Shown in pieces: positions 8,879-17,865 of a stretch of DNA of 64,000 bases. Origin of the DNA: an uncultured Dehalococcoidia bacterium. GTDB taxonomy: Bacteria > Chloroflexota > Dehalococcoidia > Lucifugimonadales > UBA3495. The translations under genes and the position numbers were made by a program. The stretch's first letter is position 1. The number at the start of each line of letters is the position of its first letter. The DNA lies in NCBI GenBank assembly GCA_958295765.1, contig CATQHB010000002.1, positions 2,344,091-2,408,090 on the forward strand, in the 5' to 3' direction. The notes below the pieces were generated by a model. It was not told the origin of the DNA and searched no databases. It saw only the letters and a list, made by a program, of their open reading frames with translations.

Positions 8879-10096
8879 TCACCTGCTTTCTTTCCAAGGG
8901 AATTCCCCCTCCCATAAATGCTCGAAACCGTCCTCCAACGTCACGTACTGGCCGGTGTGGATGGTGGCAATCTCGTATTCCGGGAGCGGAACCACCGCCC
9001 GGCAGAAATCGCCGAATCTACTGCCATGCTGGTTAAAGGGAAAGTCCAGGTTGTCAAAGCCGTGCGTCCGGCGCGGGCCGGGCAAGTCAGCCACGTCAAC
9101 CGGGTACACGGCCAGAAAGAACTGAGCATTCGTGTCGGCCCGGACGCACGGCACCTTGGCATAGACCAGCCGGTTGTCGCTGCGATATACGTCATAATCG
9201 GCGCGGATTGCCGGTTCGACGGACACCAGCGCCGCGTATTCGGCCCGGGCCGACGCTTCTCTGGCGGCAGCTATGGGGTTGAAATACGCAAAAACCATCA
9301 ACCCGATACTGCCGGCAATTACCAGAGAGCAGGTCATCAGCCGGCCGGGAATCCACCGGCTCGGCAGTTGCCGGCCGGTGAAGGGCGCCGGCATTATTGC
9401 CGCCAACCGTCCCGGCGCCTGAGCCAGCGCCAGTTCCAGAGCATAGAACAGGCAGCAGAGGCCGAACAGATACTCCCGTATCTCCTGTATCCTTACAGAA
9501 TTGACGATACTATCGTGGTACACATTATGGTAGTTCACATAGGAGTGAGCAAAAACGAGGGTCAGGGTTGCCGCAGCCGCAATGACCAATTTGCTTTGTC
9601 CTGAAAACAGGGCGAAGATGAGCAAGAGCAGCAGCAGCCCCTTATGCTTGACTACAATAAAGTGTAATAAATCTCTGAGGCCCTCTCCTGAAGTATAGGA
9701 AAGGATTAGCAGAAAACCCAGCGTCAGCAGGATTGACGGGAAGGGAATCCCCAAAAGCCGGTCTTTCCGGCAAAAGAAAGCTACGCTGGTTGCCATACAC
9801 AGGAGCAGCCCGCCGTTCCGGTAGATGCTCTCAAACCTTGAATGGTTGATATTGTGGACGTTGAATTCTTTACTCCGATTCAGGGGCAGCAGGAAGTCGG
9901 GGGTGGCAAACCCGAAGATGCGCTGCCCCCAACTGATTTCCTCCCCGGCGGCAAACAGCATCGCCATACCGCCGATAATATAGACGCCGCGCCGGAAGAG
10001 ACTCGTCTCCCGCCAGGCCGTACCGAAGAACAGGCAACCGGCCAGGAGAAACCAGACCGCGGTGAGATACTCCACCCAGTAGTCTTCCCGGGTCAA
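8879..10096 (-). CDS. Polytopic membrane protein sharing the C-terminal domain of the preceding gene; 5' end broken at a poly-G tract
   Basis: The open frame gives 405 residues from a weak TTG: hydrophobic segments followed by a soluble domain (residues about 283-405: EPAIRADYDVY, NRLVYAK, GFDN, LPEYEIATIHTGQ, LWEGEF) clearly homologous to the end of the 6208-8481 protein. The frame stays open upstream through a further hydrophobic stretch (VSVLAYLILSLHVFFF) to 10237 but contains no start codon. An ATG at 10301 with AGGAG five bases ahead lies in another frame; removing one base from the 21-nt G run at 10208-10228 joins them into a 473-residue protein. So the real gene is probably 8879-10301 with a frame-switching or miscounted homopolymer. 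Function unknown. Confidence 0.7.
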   Translation of the reverse strand: MTREDYWVEYLTAVWFLLAGCLFFGTAWRETSLFRRGVYIIGGMAMLFAAGEEISWGQRIFGFATPDFLLPLNRSKEFNVHNINHSRFESIYRNGGLLLCMATSVAFFCRKDRLLGIPFPSILLTLGFLLILSYTSGEGLRDLLHFIVVKHKGLLLLLLIFALFSGQSKLVIAAAATLTLVFAHSYVNYHNVYHDSIVNSVRIQEIREYLFGLCCLFYALELALAQAPGRLAAIMPAPFTGRQLPSRWIPGRLMTCSLVIAGSIGLMVFAYFNPIAAAREASARAEYAALVSVEPAIRADYDVYRSDNRLVYAKVPCVRADTNAQFFLAVYPVDVADLPGPRRTHGFDNLDFPFNQHGSRFGDFCRAVVPLPEYEIATIHTGQYVTLEDGFEHLWEGEFPWKESR

Positions 10097-10207
10097 CTCC
10101 CGGAAGGTATCCGGGGCGGCGGCGATGAGCGAGCTGAAGAAAAATACGTGCAGACTCAGAATGAGGTAAGCAAGGACGGAAACCTTGTTGTCCAGACCCG
10201 TTGCGGC

Positions 10208-10228
10208 GGGGGGGGGGGGGGGGGGGGG
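10208..10228. repeat. Poly-G (poly-C on coding strand) homopolymer, 21 nt
   Basis: Twenty-one consecutive G on the plus strand, inside the N-terminal coding region of the minus-strand membrane protein, where it encodes a run of prolines. Long G/C runs of this kind slip during replication and act as on/off switches at contingency loci in other bacteria. They are also error-prone in sequencing, so the exact length is uncertain. Confidence 0.9.
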
Positions 10229-10301
10229 CAGAATTTAGGTGTTCATCGGATAATTCCGGCGTACCTGCTCCGCGCTGTTCCCTTGTTCCTGGCTCAGACA
10301 T
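10209..10301 (-). other. Probable true 5' end of the 8879 membrane gene (out of frame as read)
   Basis: ATG at 10301 with the ribosome binding site AGGAG spaced by five bases. It encodes MSEPGTREQRGAG... and reaches the poly-C tract after 25 residues. As written it then runs into a shadow frame; a tract of 20 or 23 instead of 21 would enter the membrane protein frame. Confidence 0.55.
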
Positions 10302-10455
10302 CCCGACTCCTGCCTACGGCGCGGCTTGTCCTTATTATGTTCGTGCCAGGGCGATTGTCAAGGTTGAAAGGGGGCGGGCAACCCGAACAACCTTACCAGG
10401 TCAACCCGGACAACCGCCCTATGGCAACCCAAACAACCGTCGGCAACCTACCCCA

Positions 10456-10554
10456 CCGTCGTTCCGGCGAAAGCCGGAATCCAGGAAATTCCCCGGAAAA
10501 GAGCGTGCCGGCTTACCGAGGGTTCTGGATTCCGGCTTTCGCCGGAACGACGGG
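10456..10554. repeat. R1 hairpin repeat, complete copy, with R2 and R3 elements downstream
   Basis: Complete R1 element. It is followed by an R2 arm at about 10583-10606 and opposed R3 arms at about 10687-10712 and 10790-10814. No gene is seen from 10302 to the suf promoter at 10910. Confidence 0.85.
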
Positions 10555-10909
10555 TTTATACTGCGGTTGCCTTGGCTGTCTGGTTCGACAAGCTCACCAT
10601 GAGCGGATTATGGACTTGGCACAAACTTTACCCATACCCGATTACCCCCTCCGGGTATTCCCAACATTTGCTGGTATCACCACCGGGTAGGGGCGGGTTT
10701 ATAACCCGCCCTGCGTTCAACGGCAAACACCGTCCGGTAAACCGGTGGGCCATCGCTGACCTGTCCCTGCGCCTTCCCGCACCCGACCAGGGCGGGTTAG
10801 AAACCCGCCCCTACCATCCAACTATCCACCTATCTGCCTATCCGCCGGGGCCGGGACGGGTAGGGAATACCAACCCCCAGGCAACCGCCATTCCGCCCGG
10901 CGGAATCCG

Positions 10910-10938
10910 TTGACAGCCCGGCTACCGGATGCTATTCT
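10910..10938 (+). promoter_or_regulatory. Sigma70-type promoter of the suf operon
   Basis: TTGACA at 10910-10915, 17-nt spacer, TATTCT at 10933-10938. Perfect -35, four or five of six at -10, ideal spacing, 130 bases before sufB. The operator palindrome begins two bases after the -10. Confidence 0.75.
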
Positions 10939-10940
10939 TA

Positions 10941-10965
10941 ATTGTTGACTAAATTAGTCAACAAT
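10941..10965 (+). promoter_or_regulatory. IscR-type palindromic operator over the suf transcription start
   Basis: Ten-base arms ATTGTTGACT and AGTCAACAAT are exact reverse complements around AAATT. The half-site GTTGACT with a 5-nt AT spacer fits the E. coli IscR type 1 consensus at all but two symmetric positions. Sitting between the -10 and the transcript, it should repress suf when occupied by an Rrf2-family [Fe-S] sensor. The regulator gene is not in this window. Confidence 0.75.
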
Positions 10966-11068
10966 CTTTGGGTTCAACTCGGCGCAGATTGGCGCCGGCG
11001 GTTTCCCGGGGTTCCTGGGAGGTTGCCGCCGGTTACTCGACAATCGCCGCCGGCCGGAGGGATGTTCA

Positions 11069-12529
11069 ATGACGACCCAGCGGGTCATCTCCCGTTCTTC
11101 TACCGACATCGACACCGAATACAAGTGGGGCTTTACCATTGACATTGAGGAGGACTCGGCGCCCCGGGGCCTCAGCGAGGACATTGTCCGCTTTATTTCC
11201 GCCCGGAAAGAGGAACCGGAGTGGATGCTGGAGTGGCGGCTCAAGGCTTACCGCCACTGGATTACCCTCAAGGGCGAGGAACCGACCTGGGCCAACATCC
11301 AGCACCCGCCCATTGACTTCCAGGACATCATCTACTACGCCGCGCCCTCCGCTAAAAAGGACGGCCCCCAGAGTATGGATGAGGTTGACCCGGAACTGCT
11401 GGAGGCTTTCGCCAAGCTGGGCATCCCCTTGGATGAGCAGAAACGGCTGGCCGGCGTCGCCGTGGACGCGGTGCTGGACAGTTCCTCGGTAGCCACCACC
11501 TACCAGGAAACCCTGGAAAAGGCCGGGGTGATTTTCTGCTCGATGAGCGAGGCGGTCCGCAACCACCCGGAGTTGGTGCAGAAATACCTCGGCTCGGTGG
11601 TGCCTTACGCCGACAACTTCTACGCCGCCCTCAACTCCGCCGTGTTCAGCGACGGCTCTTTTGCCTACATCCCCAAGGGCGTCCGCTGCCCGATGGAGTT
11701 GATGACCTATTTCCGCATCAACGCCCTGGACACCGGCCAGTTTGAGCGTACCCTGATTGTGGCCGAGGAGGGCGCTTACGTCAGCTACCTGGAGGGCTGC
11801 ACCGCGCCGATGCGCAAGACCCACCAACTCCACGCCGCCGTGGTGGAACTGGTGGCCCTGGACGATGCGGAGATTAAATACTCCACCCTGCAAAACTGGT
11901 TCCCCGGCGACAAGGAAGGCAACGGCGGGGTCTATAACTTCGTAACCAAGCGGGGCAAGGCCCAGGGCCGCAACTCCAAAATCTCCTGGACTCAGGTGGA
12001 AACCGGCTCGGCCATCACCTGGAAGTACCCCAGCGTCATCCTGCAAGGGGACAACTCCGTCGGCGAGTTCTACTCGGTGGCCCTGGTCAACAACTACCAG
12101 CAGGCCGACACCGGCACCAAGATGATTCACCTGGGGAAGAACACCAAAAGCACCATCGTCGCCAAGGGCATCTCCGCCGGCCACGGGCAGAACACCTACC
12201 GGGGGCTAGTGAAAATTATGCCGGCCGCCACTGGCGCCCGGAACTTTACCCAGTGCGATTCCCTGCTGGTGGGCGACCAGTGCGGCGCCCATACCGTCCC
12301 CTATATTGAGGTGCAGAACCCCACCGCCCAACTGGAGCATGAGGCCACCACCTCCAAGGTCAGCGACGACCAGCTTTTCTACTGCCAGCAGCGGGGCATC
12401 TCCCCGGAGGAGGCCAACTATATGATTATCAACGGCTTCTGCCGGGGCATCTTCCAGGAACTGCCCTTCGAGTTCGCCATGGAAGCCGGGCAACTGATGA
12501 AGGTCAGCCTGGAGGGAACGGTGGGGTAA
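11069..12529 (+). CDS. sufB: Fe-S cluster assembly scaffold protein SufB
   Basis: 486 residues, standard SufB length. SufB forms the SufBC2D scaffold that builds [Fe-S] clusters with SufC and SufD. Recognisable blocks: [37 protein letters not shown], the YLEGCTAP cysteine region, [10 protein letters not shown], and [22 protein letters not shown] near the C-terminus. GGAGG lies about 10 bases before the ATG. First gene of the suf operon, directly under the promoter and operator at 10910-10965. Four lineage-specific genes are mixed into the operon behind it. Confidence 0.97.
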   Translation: MTTQRVISRSSTDIDTEYKWGFTIDIEEDSAPRGLSEDIVRFISARKEEPEWMLEWRLKAYRHWITLKGEEPTWANIQHPPIDFQDIIYYAAPSAKKDGPQSMDEVDPELLEAFAKLGIPLDEQKRLAGVAVDAVLDSSSVATTYQETLEKAGVIFCSMSEAVRNHPELVQKYLGSVVPYADNFYAALNSAVFSDGSFAYIPKGVRCPMELMTYFRINALDTGQFERTLIVAEEGAYVSYLEGCTAPMRKTHQLHAAVVELVALDDAEIKYSTLQNWFPGDKEGNGGVYNFVTKRGKAQGRNSKISWTQVETGSAITWKYPSVILQGDNSVGEFYSVALVNNYQQADTGTKMIHLGKNTKSTIVAKGISAGHGQNTYRGLVKIMPAATGARNFTQCDSLLVGDQCGAHTVPYIEVQNPTAQLEHEATTSKVSDDQLFYCQQRGISPEEANYMIINGFCRGIFQELPFEFAMEAGQLMKVSLEGTVG

Positions 12530-12657
12530 AACGCCGCCAATCCCGGCGGCGCGGCGGTTCAGTAATGCCGGGCTTTTATTCACCCCGGCGACCGGGAGCG
12601 GCACATAGGCGCGCAACGGTGGGAGAGCGGTAACCGGAATAGTTTGCCGAATCTAGT

Positions 12658-13269
12658 TTGAATGATTATGACCAGGATAGCCATGGCATACTGAACTGGC
12701 TGCTGAGTCTGCCGGGGGTGCCCCGCCCACTGCTGGCGGCGCTGTGGGGGCTATGGTGGATTTACTTCACCTTCGGCGCCTACCTGGAAAATTCGCACAC
12801 GCCGGGGCAAGTCTGGTGGCTGAACATCTGGCACGGCAGCCTGGGCGGTAACGCTTTCAGCGCCTACGGCGCCACCGTGCTGTCCATAATTCTTACCGGA
12901 GAGGTGATATTCATGGTGTTGACGCTGTTGGGCAACCGCCGCCGAATAATCGACGCCAGGAAAGCAGCCGAGAAAGAGGCGGCGGAAAGGGTGCAGAAAG
13001 CAGAAAAAGAAGCGGCGGAAAGGGCAGAGAGAGTAGAGAAAGCATTGGCGGAAATGGTGGAGAAAGCGGTAGCGGAAGTGGCGGAGAGGGCAGAGAAAGC
13101 AGCAGCGGAAGCGGTAGAGAAAGCATTGTCGGAAGCGACCAGTCAGTCCCGTTTATCGGAACGGCAGGAATGGCAGCAGTGGTATCAGGCCGTCAAACCG
13201 GACTTGGAAGCCGGCCGCCCGCCCAGCATCCCGCCGCCCGCCACCAGCAACGGCAGTACGTCCGAATAG
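12658..13269 (+). CDS. Small membrane protein with Ala/Glu/Lys coiled-coil tail
   Basis: 203 residues from a TTG start (no ATG in frame nearby). Two hydrophobic segments (LLAALWGLWWIYFTFGAYL and ATVLSIILTGEVIFMVLTLL) are followed by about 75 residues of repeated E-K-A-x-A-E heptad-like sequence, then a proline-rich end. The layout matches the families at 40786-42115 and 49779-50135 (two helices near a WYEVFY-like motif, then a charged tail), although sequence identity is low. Function unknown. It lies between sufB and sufC, and translation could be coupled to the operon. Confidence 0.6.
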   Translation: MNDYDQDSHGILNWLLSLPGVPRPLLAALWGLWWIYFTFGAYLENSHTPGQVWWLNIWHGSLGGNAFSAYGATVLSIILTGEVIFMVLTLLGNRRRIIDARKAAEKEAAERVQKAEKEAAERAERVEKALAEMVEKAVAEVAERAEKAAAEAVEKALSEATSQSRLSERQEWQQWYQAVKPDLEAGRPPSIPPPATSNGSTSE

Positions 13270-13291
13270 TCCCGGTAAACCGAGGTGAAGG

Positions 13292-13507
13292 ATGGTTCAA
13301 ACCGTCAAAGCCGTCATTGATGCAGAGGGAAATGTTCGCCTGCTGGAGCCGTTAAAACTTGCCGGCCAACGCAAGGCCCTGGTTACCATCCTGGAAGAGG
13401 AGATAAGGCCGCCGGCCACGGCGCTGCTGAGTGAGGCGGCGCTGGCCGAGGATTGGAACCGGCCGGAAGAGGATGCGGCGTGGGCCCACTTGCAGCCGGG
13501 GGCGTAG
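13292..13507 (+). CDS. Antitoxin-like small protein (AF2212/DUF104- or DUF2281-like)
   Basis: 71 residues: a beta-rich start VKAVIDAEGNVRLLEPLKLAGQ followed by LLSEAALAEDWNRPEEDAAWAHL. This pattern is seen in small antitoxins normally followed by a PemK- or PIN-type toxin gene. No toxin follows, since the 118 bases to sufC are non-coding. GAAGG about 6 bases before the ATG supports the start. Likely an orphan antitoxin caught inside the suf operon. Confidence 0.65.
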   Translation: MVQTVKAVIDAEGNVRLLEPLKLAGQRKALVTILEEEIRPPATALLSEAALAEDWNRPEEDAAWAHLQPGA

Positions 13508-13625
13508 TCAAAGCCGCCGGGTTCAATCGGTTGATTGACGCGGTAGCGCGCTTGCTGGATGACAACCGCCGGTAGCTTGGGCTATCGGCCAAATCAGACC
13601 AAACATTGAGGAGAAGAACCGTCAA

Positions 13626-14399
13626 ATGTCCCCCATCCTAGAAATACAAGACCTTCACGTTTCGGTGGAGGAACAGGAAATCCTTTCCGGCGTGAACCTG
13701 AGCGTCAACGCCGGCGAGGTTCACGCCATTATGGGGCCTAACGGCTCCGGCAAAAGCACTTTAGCCAGCACCCTGGCCGGCCGCCCGGAGTACCAGGTAA
13801 CCGCCGGTTATGCCCATTACCGGGGCAAGGACTTGCTGGAAATGGCGCCGGAAGAACGGGCCAGAGAGGGCCTTTTCCTGGCCTTTCAATACCCCCTGGA
13901 ACTGCCCGGCGTCCGGGCCTGGCAGTTTCTCAAGGCCGCCGCCGATGCCGGCCGCCAGCACCGGGGCGAAGAAGAATACTCGGCCCGGGACTTTGACCGG
14001 ATGCTGCGGGAAAAGGTCAAGCTGGTGGACATTGACCCGGAACTGGTGCGCCGCTCGGTCAACGAAGGCTTCTCCGGCGGGGAGAAGAAACGCAACGAGA
14101 TTCTCCAGATGGCGATTCTGGAGCCGACCCTGGCCCTGCTGGACGAGACCGACTCCGGCCTGGACATTGACGCCCTGCGCATCGTGTCCGACGGGGTGAA
14201 CCGCCTGCGCCGGGCCGACAACGCCATCGTCCTGGTTACCCACTACCAGCGGCTGCTCAACTACATCACCCCCGACCGGGTTCACGTGCTGCTGGATGGC
14301 CGCATCGTCCGCTCCGGCGGCCCGGAACTGGCCCTGGAACTGGAAGCGCAGGGTTATGACTGGATCAAGGAAGCGGTGGAGGCCGGGGAGAGTCTATGA
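13626..14399 (+). CDS. sufC: Fe-S assembly ATPase SufC
   Basis: 257 residues. ABC-type ATPase of the SufBC2D complex: Walker A GPNGSGKST at residues 37-45, Q-loop FLAFQYP, signature FSGGEKKRNE, Walker B LALLDETDSGLDID, and a switch histidine in VTHYQRLL. Energy from ATP drives conformational change of SufB-SufD during cluster formation. GAGGAGAAG lies upstream of the ATG. The stop overlaps the next start (ATGA at 14396-14399). Confidence 0.97.
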   Translation: MSPILEIQDLHVSVEEQEILSGVNLSVNAGEVHAIMGPNGSGKSTLASTLAGRPEYQVTAGYAHYRGKDLLEMAPEERAREGLFLAFQYPLELPGVRAWQFLKAAADAGRQHRGEEEYSARDFDRMLREKVKLVDIDPELVRRSVNEGFSGGEKKRNEILQMAILEPTLALLDETDSGLDIDALRIVSDGVNRLRRADNAIVLVTHYQRLLNYITPDRVHVLLDGRIVRSGGPELALELEAQGYDWIKEAVEAGESL

Positions 14400-14608
14400 G
14401 TTATTACGTTCTTGAAGACCTCTACACCTCTTGGGCAAGAGTGCATTTAGGCGAGTGCTCCAGTTGCAACTATGGGCAAGGGACATCTGAAGGAGCCTCC
14501 ACTACTACCCAATGGCACGGCCCTTACGAAGAGAGAAGTCAAGCATTTGAGAAAATGGAGAGTCTGGAAAAGGATGACGCTCGAGGGTGTCAACTTTGCA
14601 ACCCCTGA
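14396..14608 (+). CDS. Small four-cysteine protein inside the suf operon
   Basis: 70 residues with two CxxC pairs, CSSC near residue 21 and CQLC near the end, which probably bind one zinc. It begins on the ATGA overlap with sufC, so it is translationally coupled. Base composition is clearly lower in GC than the flanking suf genes. Similar small proteins with paired CxxC are scattered in accessory DNA of many bacteria, without known function. Whether it serves Fe-S assembly or is a passenger is open. Confidence 0.6.
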   Translation: MSYYVLEDLYTSWARVHLGECSSCNYGQGTSEGASTTTQWHGPYEERSQAFEKMESLEKDDARGCQLCNP

Positions 14609-14650
14609 TTAGCTGAATCCACCTTTACGTAACGAGAAACCGAACCAACT

Positions 14651-16126
14651 ATGACACAAACATATACCAACCATCCCGCCTACCACGCCGACTACCTGGC
14701 CCTGGCGGAACAACTGACTCCTGACCGCCCGGACTGGCTCCGGGAGTTGCGCGCCGCCGCCTGGGAGCGGTTTGACACTCTGGGCTTTCCCACCGCCCGG
14801 CGGGGCAATGAACGCTGGAAATATACTAACGTCCGGCCCATCGCTCAAGCCGAGTTCGGCCTGGGAGCCGCCGACGGTAACGGCCGGCCGGATTTGCCGG
14901 CCGGACTTGACGTTAAGCCGTCCTTTCCCGATTTCCCGGCCCCCTGGCTTAACCTGGTTTTCGTGGACGGCTGCCCGTTGGCTGGCCCGAACACCGGGGA
15001 CGGGGCGGTCAGCACCCTGGCCGATGCCCTGGCCGCCGGCAACGGCATAGCCGAGTCAGTCCGCGCTAACCTGGGCCGCCACGCCGCCTTTGACGACGAC
15101 CCCTTCGTAGCACTGAACACCGCCTTTCTGAACGACGGCGCCTGCGTCCGGCTGCCCGACGACTCTCCCGAACCGGTCTTTCTGAACATCGCCTACTTGC
15201 GGCAGAGCGCAGCTACCGTGGCCTATCCCCGGACGCTGATTGTCGCCGGGCGTAACACCCGCCTGACCGTGTTCGAGTCCTACCTTGATGCCAATGCCCT
15301 AGTTGATGGTGGCAACGGTGCCGGCGTATCCGACGCGGCGCCCCGCTACTTCACTAACGCCGTTACCGAGATTGCCCTGGCCGAAGGCGCCCAGGTGAGC
15401 CATTACCGCCTGCTGGACGAAAGCCGCAACGCCTTTCACGTAGGAACTACCCGGGTAACCCAGGCCAGGGACAGCAGCTATACCTCCGGCTCCTTTGCCC
15501 GGGGGATGGCCCTGGGCCGACATGACCTGTCGGTGCTGCTGGACGGGACGGGGGCTTTCTGCTCTCTGAACGGCCTGTACCTGACCGATGACACCCAGCA
15601 CATGGACAACCTGGTCAGCATTGACCACGCCAAGCCTCACGGCATCAGCCGCCTCTACTACAAGGGCATCCTGGACGGTCGCTCCAAAGCCGTCTTTGGC
15701 GGCACCGTGCTGGTCCGGGAGGACGCTCAGAAAACCGACGCCCAGCAGACGGACAAGAACCTGATTCTTTCCGACCGGGCCGAGGTGGACAGCAAGCCCA
15801 GCCTGCTCATCTACGCCGACGACGTGAAGTGCGGCCACGGCGCCACCGCCGGCCATATTGACGCCGATACTCTCTTTTATATGCGCAGCCGGGGCCTGGA
15901 TCCGGAGACCGCCAGCCGTATCCTGATTCACGCCTTTGCCAGCGAAATCATTGACTCCGTGGCCCAGCCGGAGGTGCGGGATTACCTGGACGCCTTGTTC
16001 CTGGATACCGTCTCCAGCAAGACCCTGCCCAATCTTGGTGAGTCCGGCGCTGCATCCGGCAATAAATCCGGCACCGGATCCGGCAGTAAAAACCCCGGCT
16101 CCGGCCGGCGCTTGGGGGGTGACTAG
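14651..16126 (+). CDS. sufD: Fe-S cluster assembly protein SufD
   Basis: 491 residues. SufD pairs with SufB in the scaffold. Typical features: an N-terminal helical part with ARRGNERWKYTNV, then the beta-helix with VLVREDAQKTDAQQTDKNLILSD split across residues about 355-377, VDSKPSLLIYADDVKCGHGATAG, and LIHAFASEIID near the end. The last 30 residues are a low-complexity Ser/Gly extension. The stop at 16124-16126 is one base before the sufS ATG. Confidence 0.95.
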   Translation: MTQTYTNHPAYHADYLALAEQLTPDRPDWLRELRAAAWERFDTLGFPTARRGNERWKYTNVRPIAQAEFGLGAADGNGRPDLPAGLDVKPSFPDFPAPWLNLVFVDGCPLAGPNTGDGAVSTLADALAAGNGIAESVRANLGRHAAFDDDPFVALNTAFLNDGACVRLPDDSPEPVFLNIAYLRQSAATVAYPRTLIVAGRNTRLTVFESYLDANALVDGGNGAGVSDAAPRYFTNAVTEIALAEGAQVSHYRLLDESRNAFHVGTTRVTQARDSSYTSGSFARGMALGRHDLSVLLDGTGAFCSLNGLYLTDDTQHMDNLVSIDHAKPHGISRLYYKGILDGRSKAVFGGTVLVREDAQKTDAQQTDKNLILSDRAEVDSKPSLLIYADDVKCGHGATAGHIDADTLFYMRSRGLDPETASRILIHAFASEIIDSVAQPEVRDYLDALFLDTVSSKTLPNLGESGAASGNKSGTGSGSKNPGSGRRLGGD

Positions 16127-16127
16127 A

Positions 16128-17366
16128 ATGTCCACTGCCTCCGGCTCCTTTGACGTAGCCCGCATCCGGGAGGATTTCCCTATCCTGAAACAGCGGATCA
16201 ATGACAAGCCGCTGGTGTACCTGGATAACGCCGCCACCGGCCAGAAACCCCAGGCGGTCATTGATGCCCTGGTCAACTACTACACCTGCGAAAACTCCAA
16301 CGTCCACCGGGGCGTCCATACCCTGAGCCAGCGGGCCACCGACGCCTATGAGGGGGCGCGCAGCAAGGTGCGCCAGTTCCTCAACGCCGCCGATGACCGG
16401 GAAATTATCTTTGTCCGGGGAACCACCGAGGCCATTAACCTGGTGGCCCAGACCTATGGCCGGGAGAACATCGGCCCCGGCGACGAAATCATCATCTCCG
16501 CTATGGAACACCACTCCAACATCGTTCCCTGGCAAATCCTGGGCCAGGAAACGGGCGCCATCCTGAAGGTAGTCCCGATTAACGATGACGGCGAACTGCT
16601 CCTGGATGAGTACGAAAAGCTGCTCAGTCCCCGCACCAAGCTGGTATCCATCGTCCACCAGTCCAACGCTTTAGGCACCATCAACCCGGTGGAGCAGATT
16701 GTGGAACTGGCCCACCGCCGGGGCGTGCCGGTGCTGCTGGACGGCGCCCAGTCGGTGGCCCACGTGCCGGTGGACGTTAGCCGGGTGGATTGCGATTTCT
16801 ACGTTTTTTCCGGCCACAAGCTCTACGGCCCCACCGGCATCGGCGTCCTCTACGGCAAGGCCGAGTTGCTGGAGGCGATGCCTCCCTACCAGGGCGGCGG
16901 CGAGATGATTCGCTCCGTAACCTTTGAGAAAACCCTGTATAACACCATCCCCAACAAGTTTGAGGCGGGGACGCAGAACATCGCCGGCAGCGTGGGCCTG
17001 GGCGCGGCCATTGACTACGTTGCCAACCTGGGGATGGACAACATCGCCGCCTACGAACAGGAACTGCTGACCTACGGAACTCGGCGACTGGCCGAAATCG
17101 GCCCCCTCCGGCTGATTGGCACCGCCCGGCACAAGGGCAGCGTCCTGTCCTTTGTGATGGAAAACGCCCATCCCCACGACGTCGGCACCATTCTGGATGC
17201 CGAGGGCATCGCCGTCCGCACCGGCCACCACTGCGCCCAGCCGCTGATGGATCGGTTCGAGGTGTCGGCCACCGTCCGGGCTTCCCTGGCCTTCTACAAT
17301 ACCAAAGAGGAGATTGATGCCCTGGTCCACGGGATTGACCGGGTAATCGAGATATTCAGCCGATAA
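16128..17366 (+). CDS. sufS: Cysteine desulfurase SufS
   Basis: 412 residues. PLP enzyme that removes sulfur from cysteine and passes it to SufU. PLP lysine Lys231 in FSGHKLYGP; persulfide-carrying Cys369 in RTGHHCAQP, on the type II (SufS) loop. The ATG at 16128 is preceded by GGGGGGTGA within the end of sufD; the longer frame upstream is sufD shadow. Ends TAATG, sharing a base with sufU. Confidence 0.97.
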   Translation: MSTASGSFDVARIREDFPILKQRINDKPLVYLDNAATGQKPQAVIDALVNYYTCENSNVHRGVHTLSQRATDAYEGARSKVRQFLNAADDREIIFVRGTTEAINLVAQTYGRENIGPGDEIIISAMEHHSNIVPWQILGQETGAILKVVPINDDGELLLDEYEKLLSPRTKLVSIVHQSNALGTINPVEQIVELAHRRGVPVLLDGAQSVAHVPVDVSRVDCDFYVFSGHKLYGPTGIGVLYGKAELLEAMPPYQGGGEMIRSVTFEKTLYNTIPNKFEAGTQNIAGSVGLGAAIDYVANLGMDNIAAYEQELLTYGTRRLAEIGPLRLIGTARHKGSVLSFVMENAHPHDVGTILDAEGIAVRTGHHCAQPLMDRFEVSATVRASLAFYNTKEEIDALVHGIDRVIEIFSR

Positions 17367-17815
17367 TGTCCAACTTGAACGAACTGTACCAGGAAATCCT
17401 GCTGGAGCATAACAACAAGCCCCGCAACTTTCGCAAGCTGGAGGACGCCAACCGCCAGGCCGACGGCTACAACCCTCTGTGCGGCGACCGGATTACCCTC
17501 TACCTGAAGGTGGAGGAGGACGTGATTACCGACGTAGCGTTTCAGGGCGTTGGCTGCGCCATTTCCCGCGCCTCGGCCTCGATGCTGACCCAGAGCGTCA
17601 AGGGCCAGACCCTGGACAAGGCGGAAGAAATCTTTGACGGCTTCCACACTATGATAACCGAGCCGGAGGCCGAGGTGGACTACGACGCATTGGGCGACCT
17701 GGAAATGCTGTCCGGCGTATCCGCCTTCCCCACCCGCATCAAGTGCGCCATCCTGGCCTGGCACACCCTCCACGCCGCCCTGGCGGGCCAGGGAGACGCG
17801 GTTACGACGGAGTAA
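17366..17815 (+). CDS. sufU: Zn-dependent sulfurtransferase SufU
   Basis: 149 residues. SufU accepts persulfide sulfur from SufS through a zinc-bound site; the ligand set Cys39, Asp41, Cys64 and Cys127 is complete (NPLCGDRI, GVGCAISRAS, RIKCAIL). The insertion GQTLDKAEEIFDGFHTMI separates it from IscU. Its start overlaps the sufS stop. A second SufU-like gene is at 22720. Confidence 0.93.
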   Translation: MSNLNELYQEILLEHNNKPRNFRKLEDANRQADGYNPLCGDRITLYLKVEEDVITDVAFQGVGCAISRASASMLTQSVKGQTLDKAEEIFDGFHTMITEPEAEVDYDALGDLEMLSGVSAFPTRIKCAILAWHTLHAALAGQGDAVTTE

Positions 17816-17865
17816 ACCCGTCCGGCAGCGTTGGAAAAGCTCTGGCAACGAAGGGGCAATTTTCA

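Noticed and set aside
10302-10909. Small genes in the gap before suf
   Set aside because: Open frames here are made of R1-R3 repeat sequence and have no ribosome sites.
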